Assembly (NCBI RefSeq): GCF_005233515.1
Contig: NZ_QFZZ01000005.1
Coordinates: 248,001-312,000, forward strand
DNA length: 64,000 bases
Reading direction: 5' to 3'
From: Pseudomonas sp. CFBP13508
Lineage (GTDB): Bacteria; Pseudomonadota; Gammaproteobacteria; Pseudomonadales; Pseudomonadaceae
The stretch's first letter is position 1; every line of letters starts with the position of its first letter. The notes under the pieces are model-generated. The model was not told the origin of the DNA, ran no database searches, and saw nothing but the letters and a program-made list of their open reading frames with translations. The position numbers and the translations under genes are program-made. Of this stretch, positions 41,513-50,038 are shown one piece after another.

Positions 41513-42043
41513 TTATTCAGCGAGATCCTGCTCCTCAATGGTCTGGGTGTGGTTGGTGAATACACAGATGTCGCCAGCGATGCCGAGAGCGGTTTCGACG
41601 ATCTCGCGCGCCGACAGGTCGGTCTTTTTCAGCAGGGCGCTGGCGGCGGCTTGCGCGTAGGCGCCGCCGGAACCCATGGCGATCAGGCCATCTTCAGGTT
41701 CGACCACGTCACCGTTGCCGGTGATGATCAGCGAAGCATCCTTGTTGGCAACCGCGAGCATCGCTTCGAGGCGGCTCAGGGAGCGGTCGGTGCGCCATTC
41801 CTTGGCGAGTTCGACGGCGGCGCGGATCAGGTGACCCTGATGTTTTTCGAGCTGGCCTTCGAAGCGTTCGAACAGGGTGAAGGCGTCGGCGGTGGCACCG
41901 GCGAAACCGGCGATGACCTGGCCGTGGTACAGGCGACGGACCTTTTTGGCGTTGCCTTTCATCACGGTGTTGCCGAGAGAAACCTGGCCGTCGCCGCCCA
42001 TGACGACTTTGCCGTGGCGGCGGACTGAAACGATGGTGGTCAA
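41513..42043 (-). CDS. hslV: HslV, peptidase subunit of the HslVU protease
   Basis: A 176-residue threonine peptidase of the proteasome-beta family. A TTG start at 42043 gives MTTIVSVRRHGKVVMGGDGQ, so removal of Met exposes the catalytic Thr; GGAG lies nine bases upstream. An ATG 16 codons earlier would bury that threonine behind an extension and is rejected. The resulting length equals E. coli HslV. Blocks YHGQVIAGFAGATADAFTLFERFE and GSGGAYAQAAASALL are typical. A sigma-32-type promoter lies about 50 bp upstream. Confidence 0.97.
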   Translation of the reverse strand: MTTIVSVRRHGKVVMGGDGQVSLGNTVMKGNAKKVRRLYHGQVIAGFAGATADAFTLFERFEGQLEKHQGHLIRAAVELAKEWRTDRSLSRLEAMLAVANKDASLIITGNGDVVEPEDGLIAMGSGGAYAQAAASALLKKTDLSAREIVETALGIAGDICVFTNHTQTIEEQDLAE

Positions 42044-42089
42044 GGGAAGAGTCTCCACGCAGCGGGGCGAAAATGCCTTATGCCCATTC

Positions 42090-42117
42090 ATATGGGGGTG
42101 CTGGAGGGGATTTCAAC
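42090..42117 (-). promoter_or_regulatory. Heat-shock (sigma-32) promoter of hslVU
   Basis: On the minus strand GTTGAAA and CCCCATAT are separated by 13 bases, close to the RpoH consensus (CTTGAAA, 12-15 bases, CCCCATnT). It lies 47 bp before the hslV TTG start, and hslVU is a classic heat-shock operon. Confidence 0.72.
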
Positions 42118-42151
42118 TGTAGCGCGGGAGAGGAGACGAGCGGTGATCAAC

Positions 42152-42236
42152 TGTAGGAGCTGCCGAAGGCTGCGATCTTTTGATCCTGATCTGAAAGCAA
42201 AATCAAAAGATCGCAGCCTGCGGCAGCTCCTACAGG
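42152..42236. repeat. Palindromic repeat, TGTAGGAGCTG...GCTGCGATCTTTTGAT family
   Basis: Inverted arms TGTAGGAGCTGCCG(A)AGGCTGCGATCTTTTGAT and complement around a short loop, between the SPOR-domain gene and hslV. It is the least altered of the three copies in the window. Confidence 0.88.
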
Positions 42237-42275
42237 GGATTTGCGTTACCTGTGGGAGCGGTTGTCTACGTAAAG

Positions 42276-42986
42276 TCAGCGGCTCTGGCGTTGTTGTAAC
42301 AACAGGTTGCTGAAGCCGGCGCCGGCCAGTTGTTTCTGCGCCGTGGTCAGTTGTTCACGGTTGCTGAACGGCCCGACCAAAACGCGGTACCAGGTTTCAT
42401 CCTTGACCGTGCCGGACTCCACCGCGACGGCTTGGCCGAGCAGAATGATCTGCGCACGCACCTTGTCAGCATCGGTTTCCTTGCGGAACGAACCGGCCTG
42501 GAGGAAGAACTTGGTCACTGGCGCGGCCTTGCTCACGGGTGGCGCTGGCGGCGGCGTGATCCCGGCCAGAGCCGCTTGAGCCCGTGCGGTGTCGATCTTC
42601 GCCGCTTCGGCCGGGGTTACCGGTGTGGTCGGGATGGCCGGCACTTGCGGCGTCGGCAGGGTCTTCTCCGGTACCGCGTCCGGCGGCACGATCACTTCCG
42701 ATTCCGGCAGCAAGGTGTAGAAGTCGTACTTCGGCTTCACCGGTTGGGTCGGGCTCGGCGGAGTCTTGTTGGCCTCGGCGATCTTCGACGCTTTCTGCTG
42801 CTGTTCGACTTTCTCGCGCTTGACCGTGTCGCTGCCCTTGCCCGGTTCCAGTTTCATCAGAAACACGATGAACGCGCCGACGGTCAGGCCGATGGCCATC
42901 CACAGCCAGCCCGGAATCGGTTGTTTCGCCGGGGCCTGATAGCGGCTGGCGCCGCGTTTGGGTGCAGGTTTTTTCTTGGCAGCCAA
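42276..42986 (-). CDS. SPOR-domain membrane protein (FtsN-like)
   Basis: A 236-residue bitopic protein: lysine-rich cytoplasmic start (MAAKKKPAPKRG), one membrane helix at about residues 26-44 (LWMAIGLTVGAFIVFLMKL), a Pro/Glu/Lys-rich linker and a C-terminal SPOR domain (about 155-232: KFFLQAGSFRKETDADKVRAQI ... WYRVLVGPFSNREQLTTAQKQL). SPOR domains bind denuded septal peptidoglycan, so a role in division like FtsN is likely. The start is a TTG at 42986, one base after the argS stop; its ribosome site lies within the end of argS. Coupling to argS is conserved in Pseudomonas. Confidence 0.9.
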   Translation of the reverse strand: MAAKKKPAPKRGASRYQAPAKQPIPGWLWMAIGLTVGAFIVFLMKLEPGKGSDTVKREKVEQQQKASKIAEANKTPPSPTQPVKPKYDFYTLLPESEVIVPPDAVPEKTLPTPQVPAIPTTPVTPAEAAKIDTARAQAALAGITPPPAPPVSKAAPVTKFFLQAGSFRKETDADKVRAQIILLGQAVAVESGTVKDETWYRVLVGPFSNREQLTTAQKQLAGAGFSNLLLQQRQSR

Positions 42987-42987
42987 C

Positions 42988-44724
42988 TTACATACGCTCC
43001 AGAGTTTCCAGACCCAACAGCTCCAGGCCTTGCTTGAGGGTGCGACCGGTCAGTGCGGCCAGACGCAGACGGCTCTGCATCTGCGCCGGGGTGTCGGCGG
43101 CGAGGATCGGGCAATTCTCGTAGAAGCTGGAGAACAAGCCGGCGACGTCGTACAGGTAGGTGCAGAGAATGTGCGGCGTGCCTTTTTCAGCGACGTTGTT
43201 CAGCACTTCGCCGAACTGCGCCAGCTTCGCCGCCAGCTCTTGCTCGTGCGCCGCTTCGAGGACGATCTGGCCGTCGACTTCGCTGAAGTCCTTGCCCAGT
43301 TTACGGAACACACCGGCCACGCGGGTGTAGGCGTACAGCAGATACGGCGCGGTGTTGCCTTCGAAATTGAGCATCAGGTCGAAGTTGAAGCTGTAGTCGC
43401 TGGTGCGATGCTTGGACAGGTCGGCGTATTTCACCGCGCCGATGCCGACGACCTTGGCGATGTTGCGCAACTCGTCTTCGGCCAGGGTCGGGTTCTTCTC
43501 TTTCACCAGGTTGTAGGCACGTTCCTGGGCTTCGGTGAGCAGGTCGATCAGCTTCACGGTGCCGCCATCACGGGTCTTGAACGGACGGCCATCGGCGCCG
43601 TTCATGGTGCCGAAACCCATGTGTTCCATTTCCATCGGATGGGTGACGAAACCGGCCTTGCGCGCCACCGCGAAGACCTGCTGGAAGTGCAGGGCCTGAC
43701 GCTGGTCGACGAAATACAGCGCGCGATCAGCCTTGAGCTTGCCGCTGCGGTAGCGCACGGCCGCCAGGTCAGTGGTGGCGTACAGGTAACCGCCATCGGC
43801 CTTGACGATGATCACCGGCAGCGGATCGCCATCGGCGTTCTTGAACTCGTCGAGAAACACGCACTGGGCGCCGTTGCTCTCGACCAGCATGCCGGCAGCT
43901 TTCAGGTCGTTGACCACATTGATCAGGTCATCGTTATAGGCGCTTTCGCCCATTACGTCGGCCATGGTCAGTTTGACGTTGAGCAGTTCGTAGATCTTCT
44001 GGCAGTGCGACAGCGAGATGTCCTTGAACTTGGTCCACAGTGCCAGGCATTCGGCATCGCCAGCCTGCAACTTGACCACCAGGCCACGGGCGCGGTCGGC
44101 GAATTCTTCGGACTCGTCGAAACGCTGCTTGGCCGCACGGTAGAAGTTTTCCAGATCGGACAATTCGTCGCTGGTGATCGGGTTTTCCTGCAGATAAGCC
44201 ATCAACATGCCGAACTGAGTGCCCCAGTCGCCAACGTGGTTCTGGCGGATCACCTCGTCGCCGAGGAACTCAAGAACGCGGGCCACGCCGTCGCCGATGA
44301 TGGTCGAGCGCAAGTGGCCGACGTGCATCTCTTTGGCCAGGTTCGGCGCCGACAGATCGACCACGGTGCGCTGCGCCGGGCCGGCCTTGCGCACGCCGAC
44401 ACGGGCGTCGGCCAGTGCGGCGTCGAGGCGCGAGGCCAGTGCCTGGGTGTTCTGGAAGAAATTGATGAAGCCCGGGCCGGCGATTTCGGCCTTGGTGACG
44501 TTCTCGTCAGCGGGCAGAGCGGCGATGATTTTCTCCGCCAGATCGCGCGGCTTCATGCCGGCAGGCTTGGCCAGCATCATGGCGATGTTGCTGGCGAAGT
44601 CGCCGTGGGTCTTGTCGCGGGCGTTCTCCACCTGGATCGCCGGCGTCAGGCCTTCAGGCAACACACCTTCGTTGACGAGTTGGGTGAGGGCTTGCTGGAT
44701 CAGCTGGCGAATGGTGTCTTTCAT
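42988..44724 (-). CDS. argS: Arginyl-tRNA synthetase
   Basis: A 578-residue class I synthetase that charges tRNA-Arg. The HIGH motif is HVGH in APNLAKEMHVGHLRST near residue 130, and the KMSK region is the divergent PFKTRDGGTVKLIDLL, as normal for this group of ArgS. The N-terminal additional domain and the C-terminal DALR anticodon-binding domain (ending LTGRTLKQGLELLGLETLERM) are complete. The ATG at 44724 (MKDTIRQLIQQAL) gives the family length; upstream codons in this frame have no homology. It is followed by the SPOR gene with a one-base gap. Confidence 0.98.
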   Translation of the reverse strand: MKDTIRQLIQQALTQLVNEGVLPEGLTPAIQVENARDKTHGDFASNIAMMLAKPAGMKPRDLAEKIIAALPADENVTKAEIAGPGFINFFQNTQALASRLDAALADARVGVRKAGPAQRTVVDLSAPNLAKEMHVGHLRSTIIGDGVARVLEFLGDEVIRQNHVGDWGTQFGMLMAYLQENPITSDELSDLENFYRAAKQRFDESEEFADRARGLVVKLQAGDAECLALWTKFKDISLSHCQKIYELLNVKLTMADVMGESAYNDDLINVVNDLKAAGMLVESNGAQCVFLDEFKNADGDPLPVIIVKADGGYLYATTDLAAVRYRSGKLKADRALYFVDQRQALHFQQVFAVARKAGFVTHPMEMEHMGFGTMNGADGRPFKTRDGGTVKLIDLLTEAQERAYNLVKEKNPTLAEDELRNIAKVVGIGAVKYADLSKHRTSDYSFNFDLMLNFEGNTAPYLLYAYTRVAGVFRKLGKDFSEVDGQIVLEAAHEQELAAKLAQFGEVLNNVAEKGTPHILCTYLYDVAGLFSSFYENCPILAADTPAQMQSRLRLAALTGRTLKQGLELLGLETLERM

Positions 44725-44857
44725 GGTCTTCTCTTTCGACCGCAAGCGCGGCGGGCGCATCGATGCGCGGGTGGAAAAACTGGGCATTATCCGTTGCGAA
44801 GACGGGCTTGCCAACCTTAGCAGGCAGGATGTGGATATGTGGTGACAAAAAGTCCGC

Positions 44858-44952
44858 TTTCGCGAGCAGGCTCGCTCCCACAAGGTTTTGCGCAGGATCC
44901 ACAACGTATGTACGGCGCTGATCCACTGCGGGAGCGAGCCTGCTCGCGAAAG
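44858..44952. repeat. REP doublet, reverse/forward arrangement
   Basis: Outward-facing GGGAGCGAGCCTGCTCGCGA cores with a spacer of about 54 bp between priA and argS, longer than in the other reverse/forward copies. Confidence 0.85.
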
Positions 44953-44963
44953 CGATCTTCAGC

Positions 44964-47183
44964 TCAATACAGATCCACCGGATCAACATCCAGCGACCAG
45001 CGCACCGCCCGCCCGCTCGGCATCTGCTCCAGCACCAGCATCCAGCTGGCGAGCAAGCGATGCAACGGCGCCCGGGCGGTCGCCTGCAATAACAGTTGCG
45101 CGCGATAACGCCCGGCACGGCGCTCCATCGGTGCCGGCACCGGCCCGAGCAGCTCGATGCCGCTCAGATTCAATTCGGCCAGCAGGCGTTCGGCCTCGCT
45201 GCACGCTTCATCGAGAAAGCCTTCCGCCTGCCCCGGCTTGTGCGCTTCGGCACGCAACAGTGCCAGATGGGCGAACGGCGGCAACCCGGCCGCGCGGCGT
45301 TCGCTCAAGGCTTGTTCGGCGAAGGCGAAATAACCCTGCTCGGTCAGTTGCACCAATAAAGGGTGGTCGGCGAGGTGCGTCTGGATGATCACCTTGCCCG
45401 GCTCCTCCGCCCGGCCGGCGCGCCCGGCGACCTGCACGATCAGCTGCGCCATGCGCTCGCTGGCGCGGAAGTCGCCGGAGAACAGGCCGCCGTCGGCATC
45501 CAGAATCGACACCAGCGTCACCCGTGGGAAGTGGTGCCCTTTGGCCAACATCTGCGTGCCGACCAGAATGCACGGCTGGCCTTTCTGGATCGTCGCGAAC
45601 AACTGATTCATCGCGTCCTTGCGCGAGGTGCTGTCGCGATCGACGCGCAGTACCGGGTAATCCGGGAACAGAATCGCCAAGCGTTCTTCGGCGCGTTCAG
45701 TACCGGCACCGACCGGGCGCAGATCGACCTTGCTGCATTTCGGGCATTGGCGCGGTGTGCGCTCGACGTTGCCGCAGTGGTGACAGCGCAGCTCGCCGTA
45801 ACGCTGGTGCACGGTCATGCGCGCATCGCAACGCGAACACTCGGACATCCAGCCGCAATCGTGGCAGAGCAGGGTCGGGGCAAAGCCGCGCCGGTTGAGG
45901 AACACCAGCACCTGTTGGCCGTTGGCGAGGGTCTGGCCGATGGCTTGCTGCATCGGTCCGGAAATACCGCTGTCGAGCGGACGGCTTTTCACGTCCAGAC
46001 GCAGAAAGCGCGGTTGCTTGGCGCCGCCGGCGCGTTCGTTCAGACGCAGCAGGCCATAGCGACCGGTGTAAGCGTTATGCAGGCTTTCCAGCGACGGCGT
46101 GGCGGAGCCGAGCACGATCGGGATGTTTTCCTGCCGTGCGCGTACCAGCGCCAGATCGCGAGCGTGGTAGCGCAGACCTTCCTGCTGTTTATAGGAACCG
46201 TCGTGCTCTTCATCGATGATGATCAGCCCGGGATTTTTCATCGGGGTGAACAGGGCCGAACGGGTGCCGATAATAATGTCGGCCTCGCCATCACGGGCGG
46301 CGAGCCAGGCTTCCAGGCGTTCGCGATCATTCACCGCCGAGTGCAGCAGGGCGATGCGCGCGTTGAAGCGCTGTTCGAAGCGCGCCAGGGTTTGCGGGCC
46401 GAGGTTGATCTCCGGAATCAACACCAAGGCCTGCTTGCCGGCTTCGAGGGTTTCGCGGATAAGTTGCAGATAGACTTCGGTCTTGCCGCTGCCGGTGACG
46501 CCGGCCAGGAGAAAAGCGTGGTAACTGTCGAAGCCGGCGCGAATCGCTTCATACGCCGCGCGTTGTTCACTGTTGAGCGGCAGCTCCGGTTGCGCCAGCC
46601 AGTGTTCATGGCGAGCGCCGGGGGCGTGGCGGCGGATTTCGACTTGCACCAGACCCTTGGCCAGCAGCAGATCAAGGCTGTCCTTGCTCAGCATCAGTTT
46701 GCTCAACAACTGATGGGCGACGCCATGAGGATGCTGGGCCAGCGTGGTCAATGCCTCGCGCTGGCGTGGCGCACGGGCGACCCGTGGGTCGTCAACGCTC
46801 GCGCCCGGGGCAATCGACCAGAAGCGTTCCTGCCGGGCCTCGGCCAGCTCGCCCTGACGCAGCAGCACCGGCAAGGCCCAGTTCAAGGTGTCGCCGAGGC
46901 TGTGCTGGTAATACTGCGCGGTCCACAGGCACAGCTTGAACAGCGCTGGCGGCAGTGGCGAAGTCGTGTCGAGCAGGGCCAGCGCCGGCTTGAGTTTTTC
47001 TGCCGGCACTTCGCTGGAGTCGGTGACCTCGACCAGAATCCCGATCATCTCGCGCCGACCGAACGGCACCCGCAAGCGCATGCCCGGCTGCAATTGCTCA
47101 CGCCGCACCCCGGCCGGCGCCCGGTAATCGAACAGGCGGCGTAAAGGCGAAGGCAGGGCAAGGCGCAGAATGGCGTCGGGCAC
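44964..47183 (-). CDS. priA: Primosomal replication factor PriA
   Basis: A 739-residue superfamily 2 helicase that restarts stalled replication forks by recognising fork DNA and loading the primosome. Order: DNA-binding domain (about residues 1-105), Walker A GVTGSGKTEVYLQL near 220, DEEH box IIDEEHDGSYKQQ, and eight zinc-binding cysteines from about residue 425 (CHDCGWMSECSRC ... CHHC ... CPKC). The GTG at 47183 (MPDAILRLALPSPLRRLFDY) is preferred by homology; an in-frame ATG at 47222 would add 13 residues without similarity. No good ribosome site precedes either. Confidence 0.96.
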   Translation of the reverse strand: MPDAILRLALPSPLRRLFDYRAPAGVRREQLQPGMRLRVPFGRREMIGILVEVTDSSEVPAEKLKPALALLDTTSPLPPALFKLCLWTAQYYQHSLGDTLNWALPVLLRQGELAEARQERFWSIAPGASVDDPRVARAPRQREALTTLAQHPHGVAHQLLSKLMLSKDSLDLLLAKGLVQVEIRRHAPGARHEHWLAQPELPLNSEQRAAYEAIRAGFDSYHAFLLAGVTGSGKTEVYLQLIRETLEAGKQALVLIPEINLGPQTLARFEQRFNARIALLHSAVNDRERLEAWLAARDGEADIIIGTRSALFTPMKNPGLIIIDEEHDGSYKQQEGLRYHARDLALVRARQENIPIVLGSATPSLESLHNAYTGRYGLLRLNERAGGAKQPRFLRLDVKSRPLDSGISGPMQQAIGQTLANGQQVLVFLNRRGFAPTLLCHDCGWMSECSRCDARMTVHQRYGELRCHHCGNVERTPRQCPKCSKVDLRPVGAGTERAEERLAILFPDYPVLRVDRDSTSRKDAMNQLFATIQKGQPCILVGTQMLAKGHHFPRVTLVSILDADGGLFSGDFRASERMAQLIVQVAGRAGRAEEPGKVIIQTHLADHPLLVQLTEQGYFAFAEQALSERRAAGLPPFAHLALLRAEAHKPGQAEGFLDEACSEAERLLAELNLSGIELLGPVPAPMERRAGRYRAQLLLQATARAPLHRLLASWMLVLEQMPSGRAVRWSLDVDPVDLY

Positions 47184-47225
47184 GCGGGGGGATCTCGATA
47201 CGCAAAATGATCGGATATGCATGAC

Positions 47226-47317
47226 CTGTGGGAGCGAGCCTGCTCGCGAAGGCGGTGGGTCAGGCAACACATGTGTCGACTGCCATGGCGTCTTCGCGAG
47301 CAGGCTCGCTGCCACAG
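47226..47317. repeat. REP doublet (REPIN), forward/reverse arrangement
   Basis: Inverted GGGAGCGAGCCTGCTCGCGA cores 40-45 bp apart in the divergent priA-rpmE gap. The right arm carries a C-to-G change (GCTGCCACAG). REP doublets are rarer between divergent genes; here it lies just behind the priA start. Confidence 0.88.
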
Positions 47318-47369
47318 GGAAGTGCGTTTAAGGCCGGGAGCCTAGCAGACGGTCGGTCTCGGTGACAGC

Positions 47370-47397
47370 TTGCGCGATTGAAAAGGTCTGGTAGAAT
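47370..47397 (+). promoter_or_regulatory. Probable sigma-70 promoter of rpmE
   Basis: TTGCGC-N16-TAGAAT lies about 70 bp before the rpmE start, the only good pair in the gap. It implies a 5' leader of roughly 65 bases. Confidence 0.55.
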
Positions 47398-47467
47398 CCG
47401 CGGCCTAATTACGTGCGGTATTCAACAATAGTGTTGGGTGGCGGCACGCTAGCCTGAGGAAGACACC

Positions 47468-47689
47468 ATGAAAGCCGAAATCCATCCGAACTACCCGGAA
47501 ATCGCTGTTACCTGCAGCTGCGGTAACAAGTTCGAAACTCGTTCGACCTACGGCAAAGCCCTGGCGATCGACGTTTGCAACGAATGCCACCCGTTCTACA
47601 CCGGTAAGCAGAAGACTCTGGACACCGGCGGCCGTGTGCAGAAGTTCGCAGACCGTTTCGCTACTTTCGGCGTCGGCAAAAAAGCCTGA
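47468..47689 (+). CDS. rpmE: 50S ribosomal protein L31 (zinc-binding form)
   Basis: A 73-residue ribosomal protein that bridges the two subunits. The four zinc ligands are Cys16 and Cys18 (CSCGNKF) plus Cys37 and Cys40 (CNECHPFYTG), so this is the C+ type that serves as a zinc store; the zinc-free paralogue is not in the window. GAGGA lies before the ATG. A terminator-like hairpin follows at 47734-47763, inside the next gene. Confidence 0.98.
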   Translation: MKAEIHPNYPEIAVTCSCGNKFETRSTYGKALAIDVCNECHPFYTGKQKTLDTGGRVQKFADRFATFGVGKKA

Positions 47690-47730
47690 GGCTGATCATT
47701 TTGGAAGGTCGCTTCGACTTCTCCAGACTG

Positions 47731-48513
47731 ATGAAAAAGGCGTCCCTTGCGGGCGCCTTTTTTGTGTCTGCGATTTGGCTGTCCGCCGCCCAGGCCTTTT
47801 GTCCGGCACCCGCAGGGCTGACCAGCGTTTCCGTGCAGCGAGTGGTCGATGGCGACACCCTGCGCCTGAGCGATGGCCGCAGCGTGCGCTTGATCGGCCT
47901 CAATACGCCGGAGCTGGGCAAGCAGGGCCGCAGCGACGAGCCCTTCGCCGTGGCAGCGCGCAAACGCCTGCAAGCGCTGGTCGATGACAGCGGCGGCCGG
48001 GTCGGTCTGCGACCCGGCAAGCAGGCGAAAGACCATTACGGCCGTACGCTGGCGCATGTTTACAGTGTCAGCGGTGCCAATCTCGAAGCGCAGATGCTTG
48101 CCGCTGGCCTGGGTTTTCAGGTCGCGGTGGCGCCGAACGTCGATCTGGTCGCCTGCCAACAGGCCGCCGAACGCAGCGCGCGACAGGCCGGACTTGGTCT
48201 CTGGCGGCAATCGCCGGTCCAGAAAGCGCAGCAGATCCAGCGTTCGGGCTTCGCCGTAGTCAGCGGTCGGGTGAGCAAGGTGCTGCGCAATCGCGGCGGA
48301 ATCTGGATCGAGTTGCAGGACACGCTTGTATTGCGGGTTGCACCCAATCTGGTCGGACAATTTGACAGTGCTGGTTTGCAAGCATTGAAAGGCAGGCAGA
48401 TCGAGGCGCGTGGCTGGGTGGTTGACCGATCACGGCGCGGTGGTTTGCAAAAAGGTCAGGCGCGCTGGTTGCTGCCGTTGACCGATCCTTCGATGCTGCA
48501 CGTACCGCGCTGA
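47731..48513 (+). CDS. Secreted thermonuclease-family nuclease
   Basis: A 260-residue exported protein with a staphylococcal-nuclease-like domain at about residues 28-155. The signal peptide begins MKKASLAGAFFVSAIWLSAAQAF. Catalytic residues of the family are seen: Asp in VVDGDTLRL, Arg and Glu in VRLIGLNTPELG and Arg in DHYGRTLAHVY. The C-terminal ~100 residues resemble a small beta domain (GIWIELQDTLVLRVAPN). Its ATG at 47731 stands directly before a hairpin that looks like the rpmE terminator; a TTG 10 codons upstream is an alternative start. It may need its own promoter in the rpmE coding region or rely on read-through. Target nucleic acid is unknown. Confidence 0.88.
   Translation: MKKASLAGAFFVSAIWLSAAQAFCPAPAGLTSVSVQRVVDGDTLRLSDGRSVRLIGLNTPELGKQGRSDEPFAVAARKRLQALVDDSGGRVGLRPGKQAKDHYGRTLAHVYSVSGANLEAQMLAAGLGFQVAVAPNVDLVACQQAAERSARQAGLGLWRQSPVQKAQQIQRSGFAVVSGRVSKVLRNRGGIWIELQDTLVLRVAPNLVGQFDSAGLQALKGRQIEARGWVVDRSRRGGLQKGQARWLLPLTDPSMLHVPR
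47734..47763 (+). terminator. rpmE terminator inside the nuclease signal-peptide codons
   Basis: AAAAAGGCG and CGCCTTTTTT pair around an inner TCCC/CGGG, giving a stem with a T run, 45 bp after the rpmE stop. The same bases encode KKASLAGAFF of the nuclease signal peptide. The structure is clear; its action as terminator is inferred. Confidence 0.75.
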
Positions 48514-48697
48514 AGAAAAATTGTAGACATTTTTACAGCTGATTGTGAACAGTCCAGCCCTTGTGCGCCGTGGCTCTTGGCCCAAAGTCGTAGGGCAGGG
48601 CGCTTGACAGCGGTGACTGCCCAGTCTTGTGGGGACTTTGCGAGGCGCGTATCCTCGCTGACCAGTCTGTCCAACAGTAAAAAAGCGGAATGCCAAA

Positions 48698-49966
48698 ATG
48701 TCTGATCTGAAAACTGCCGCTCTCGAATACCACGCCAATCCTCGTCCGGGGAAGTTGAGTGTCGAGCTCACCAAGGCCACTGCTACCGCCCGCGACCTGT
48801 CGCTGGCCTACAGCCCCGGCGTAGCTGAACCAGTGCGCGAGATCGCTCGCGATCCTGAACTGGCCTACAAATACACCGGCAAGGGCAACCTGGTGGCAGT
48901 CATTTCCGACGGCACCGCGATTCTCGGCCTGGGCAACCTCGGCCCACTGGCTTCCAAGCCTGTAATGGAAGGCAAAGGCGTGCTGTTCAAGCGTTTCGCC
49001 GGCATCGACGTATTCGACATCGAAGTCGACTCGGAAAGCCCGCAGGCCTTTATCGACACCGTCAAGCGCATCTCCATCACCTTCGGTGGCATCAACCTGG
49101 AAGACATCAAGGCGCCAGAGTGCTTTGAGATCGAACGCGCTCTGATCGAGCAGTGCGATATTCCGGTGTTCCACGATGACCAGCACGGCACCGCGATCGT
49201 GACCGCTGCGGGCATGATCAACGCCCTGGAAATCGCTGGCAAAACCCTGCCGGAAGCGAAGATTGTCTGCCTCGGCGCCGGTGCTGCCGCCATCTCCTGC
49301 ATGAAACTGCTGGTGAGCATGGGTGCTCGCATCGAAAACATCTTCATGGTTGACCGTACCGGCGTGATCCACTCCGGCCGTGACGACCTGAACCAGTACA
49401 AAGCCGTGTTCGCCCACGCTACCGAGAAGCGCACCCTGGCAGACGCACTGGCAGGCGCTGACGTATTCGTCGGTCTGTCCGGTCCGAACCTGCTGAGCGC
49501 CGAAGGCCTGCTGTCGATGGCGGCCAACCCGATCGTGTTCGCCTGCTCCAACCCGGATCCGGAAATCTCCCCGGAACTGGCGCACGCCACCCGTAGCGAC
49601 GTGATCATGGCCACCGGCCGTTCGGACTACCCGAACCAGGTCAACAACGTACTGGGCTTCCCGTTCATCTTCCGTGGTGCCCTGGACGTTCGCGCCAAGC
49701 GCATCAACGAAGAAATGAAAGTCGCCGCCGCCAACGCCCTGCGCGAACTGGCCAAACTGCCTGTTCCACAGGACGTGTGCGATGCCTACGGCGGTGCTCC
49801 GCTGGAATTCGGCCGTGAGTACATCATTCCGAAACCAATGGACAAGCGCCTGATCACCCTGATCTCCGACGCCGTGGCCAAGGCTGCGATCGAGACCGGC
49901 GTGGCCACCCTGCCGTATCCGAAGAACTACCCGCTGAAAAGCGTGGATGACGTGTTCAACGGCTAA
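48698..49966 (+). CDS. maeB: NADP-type malic enzyme (short form)
   Basis: A 422-residue malic enzyme converting malate to pyruvate and CO2 with NAD(P)H. The catalytic Tyr lies in LAYSPGVAEPVREI near residue 36, the Lys in VLFKRFAGIDVFDIEVD near 92, the metal site in FHDDQHGTAIVTAAG and the nucleotide fold in VCLGAGAAAISCMKLL. It lacks the phosphotransacetylase-like domain that makes MaeB of enterobacteria about 760 residues, so it is the stand-alone form, and cofactor preference cannot be read with certainty. A terminator follows. Confidence 0.95.
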   Translation: MSDLKTAALEYHANPRPGKLSVELTKATATARDLSLAYSPGVAEPVREIARDPELAYKYTGKGNLVAVISDGTAILGLGNLGPLASKPVMEGKGVLFKRFAGIDVFDIEVDSESPQAFIDTVKRISITFGGINLEDIKAPECFEIERALIEQCDIPVFHDDQHGTAIVTAAGMINALEIAGKTLPEAKIVCLGAGAAAISCMKLLVSMGARIENIFMVDRTGVIHSGRDDLNQYKAVFAHATEKRTLADALAGADVFVGLSGPNLLSAEGLLSMAANPIVFACSNPDPEISPELAHATRSDVIMATGRSDYPNQVNNVLGFPFIFRGALDVRAKRINEEMKVAAANALRELAKLPVPQDVCDAYGGAPLEFGREYIIPKPMDKRLITLISDAVAKAAIETGVATLPYPKNYPLKSVDDVFNG

Positions 49967-49986
49967 GTCGTTGTAGCGCTTCAAAC

Positions 49987-50021
49987 AAAAGCCCCGGCTC
50001 GCGAGAGTCGGGGTTTTTTTG
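49987..50021 (+). terminator. Rho-independent terminator of maeB
   Basis: Stem CCCCGGCTC / GAGTCGGGG (one G-T pair) with a short loop, followed by seven T and preceded by AAAAG. Confidence 0.92.
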
Positions 50022-50038
50022 TGTCTGAAGATCAAGAG

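Noticed and set aside
2078..47317. Dispersed ~20-bp repeats considered as a CRISPR array
   Set aside because: The copies are kilobases apart, occur as inverted pairs and sit between unrelated genes. This is the REP pattern; no cas gene is present.
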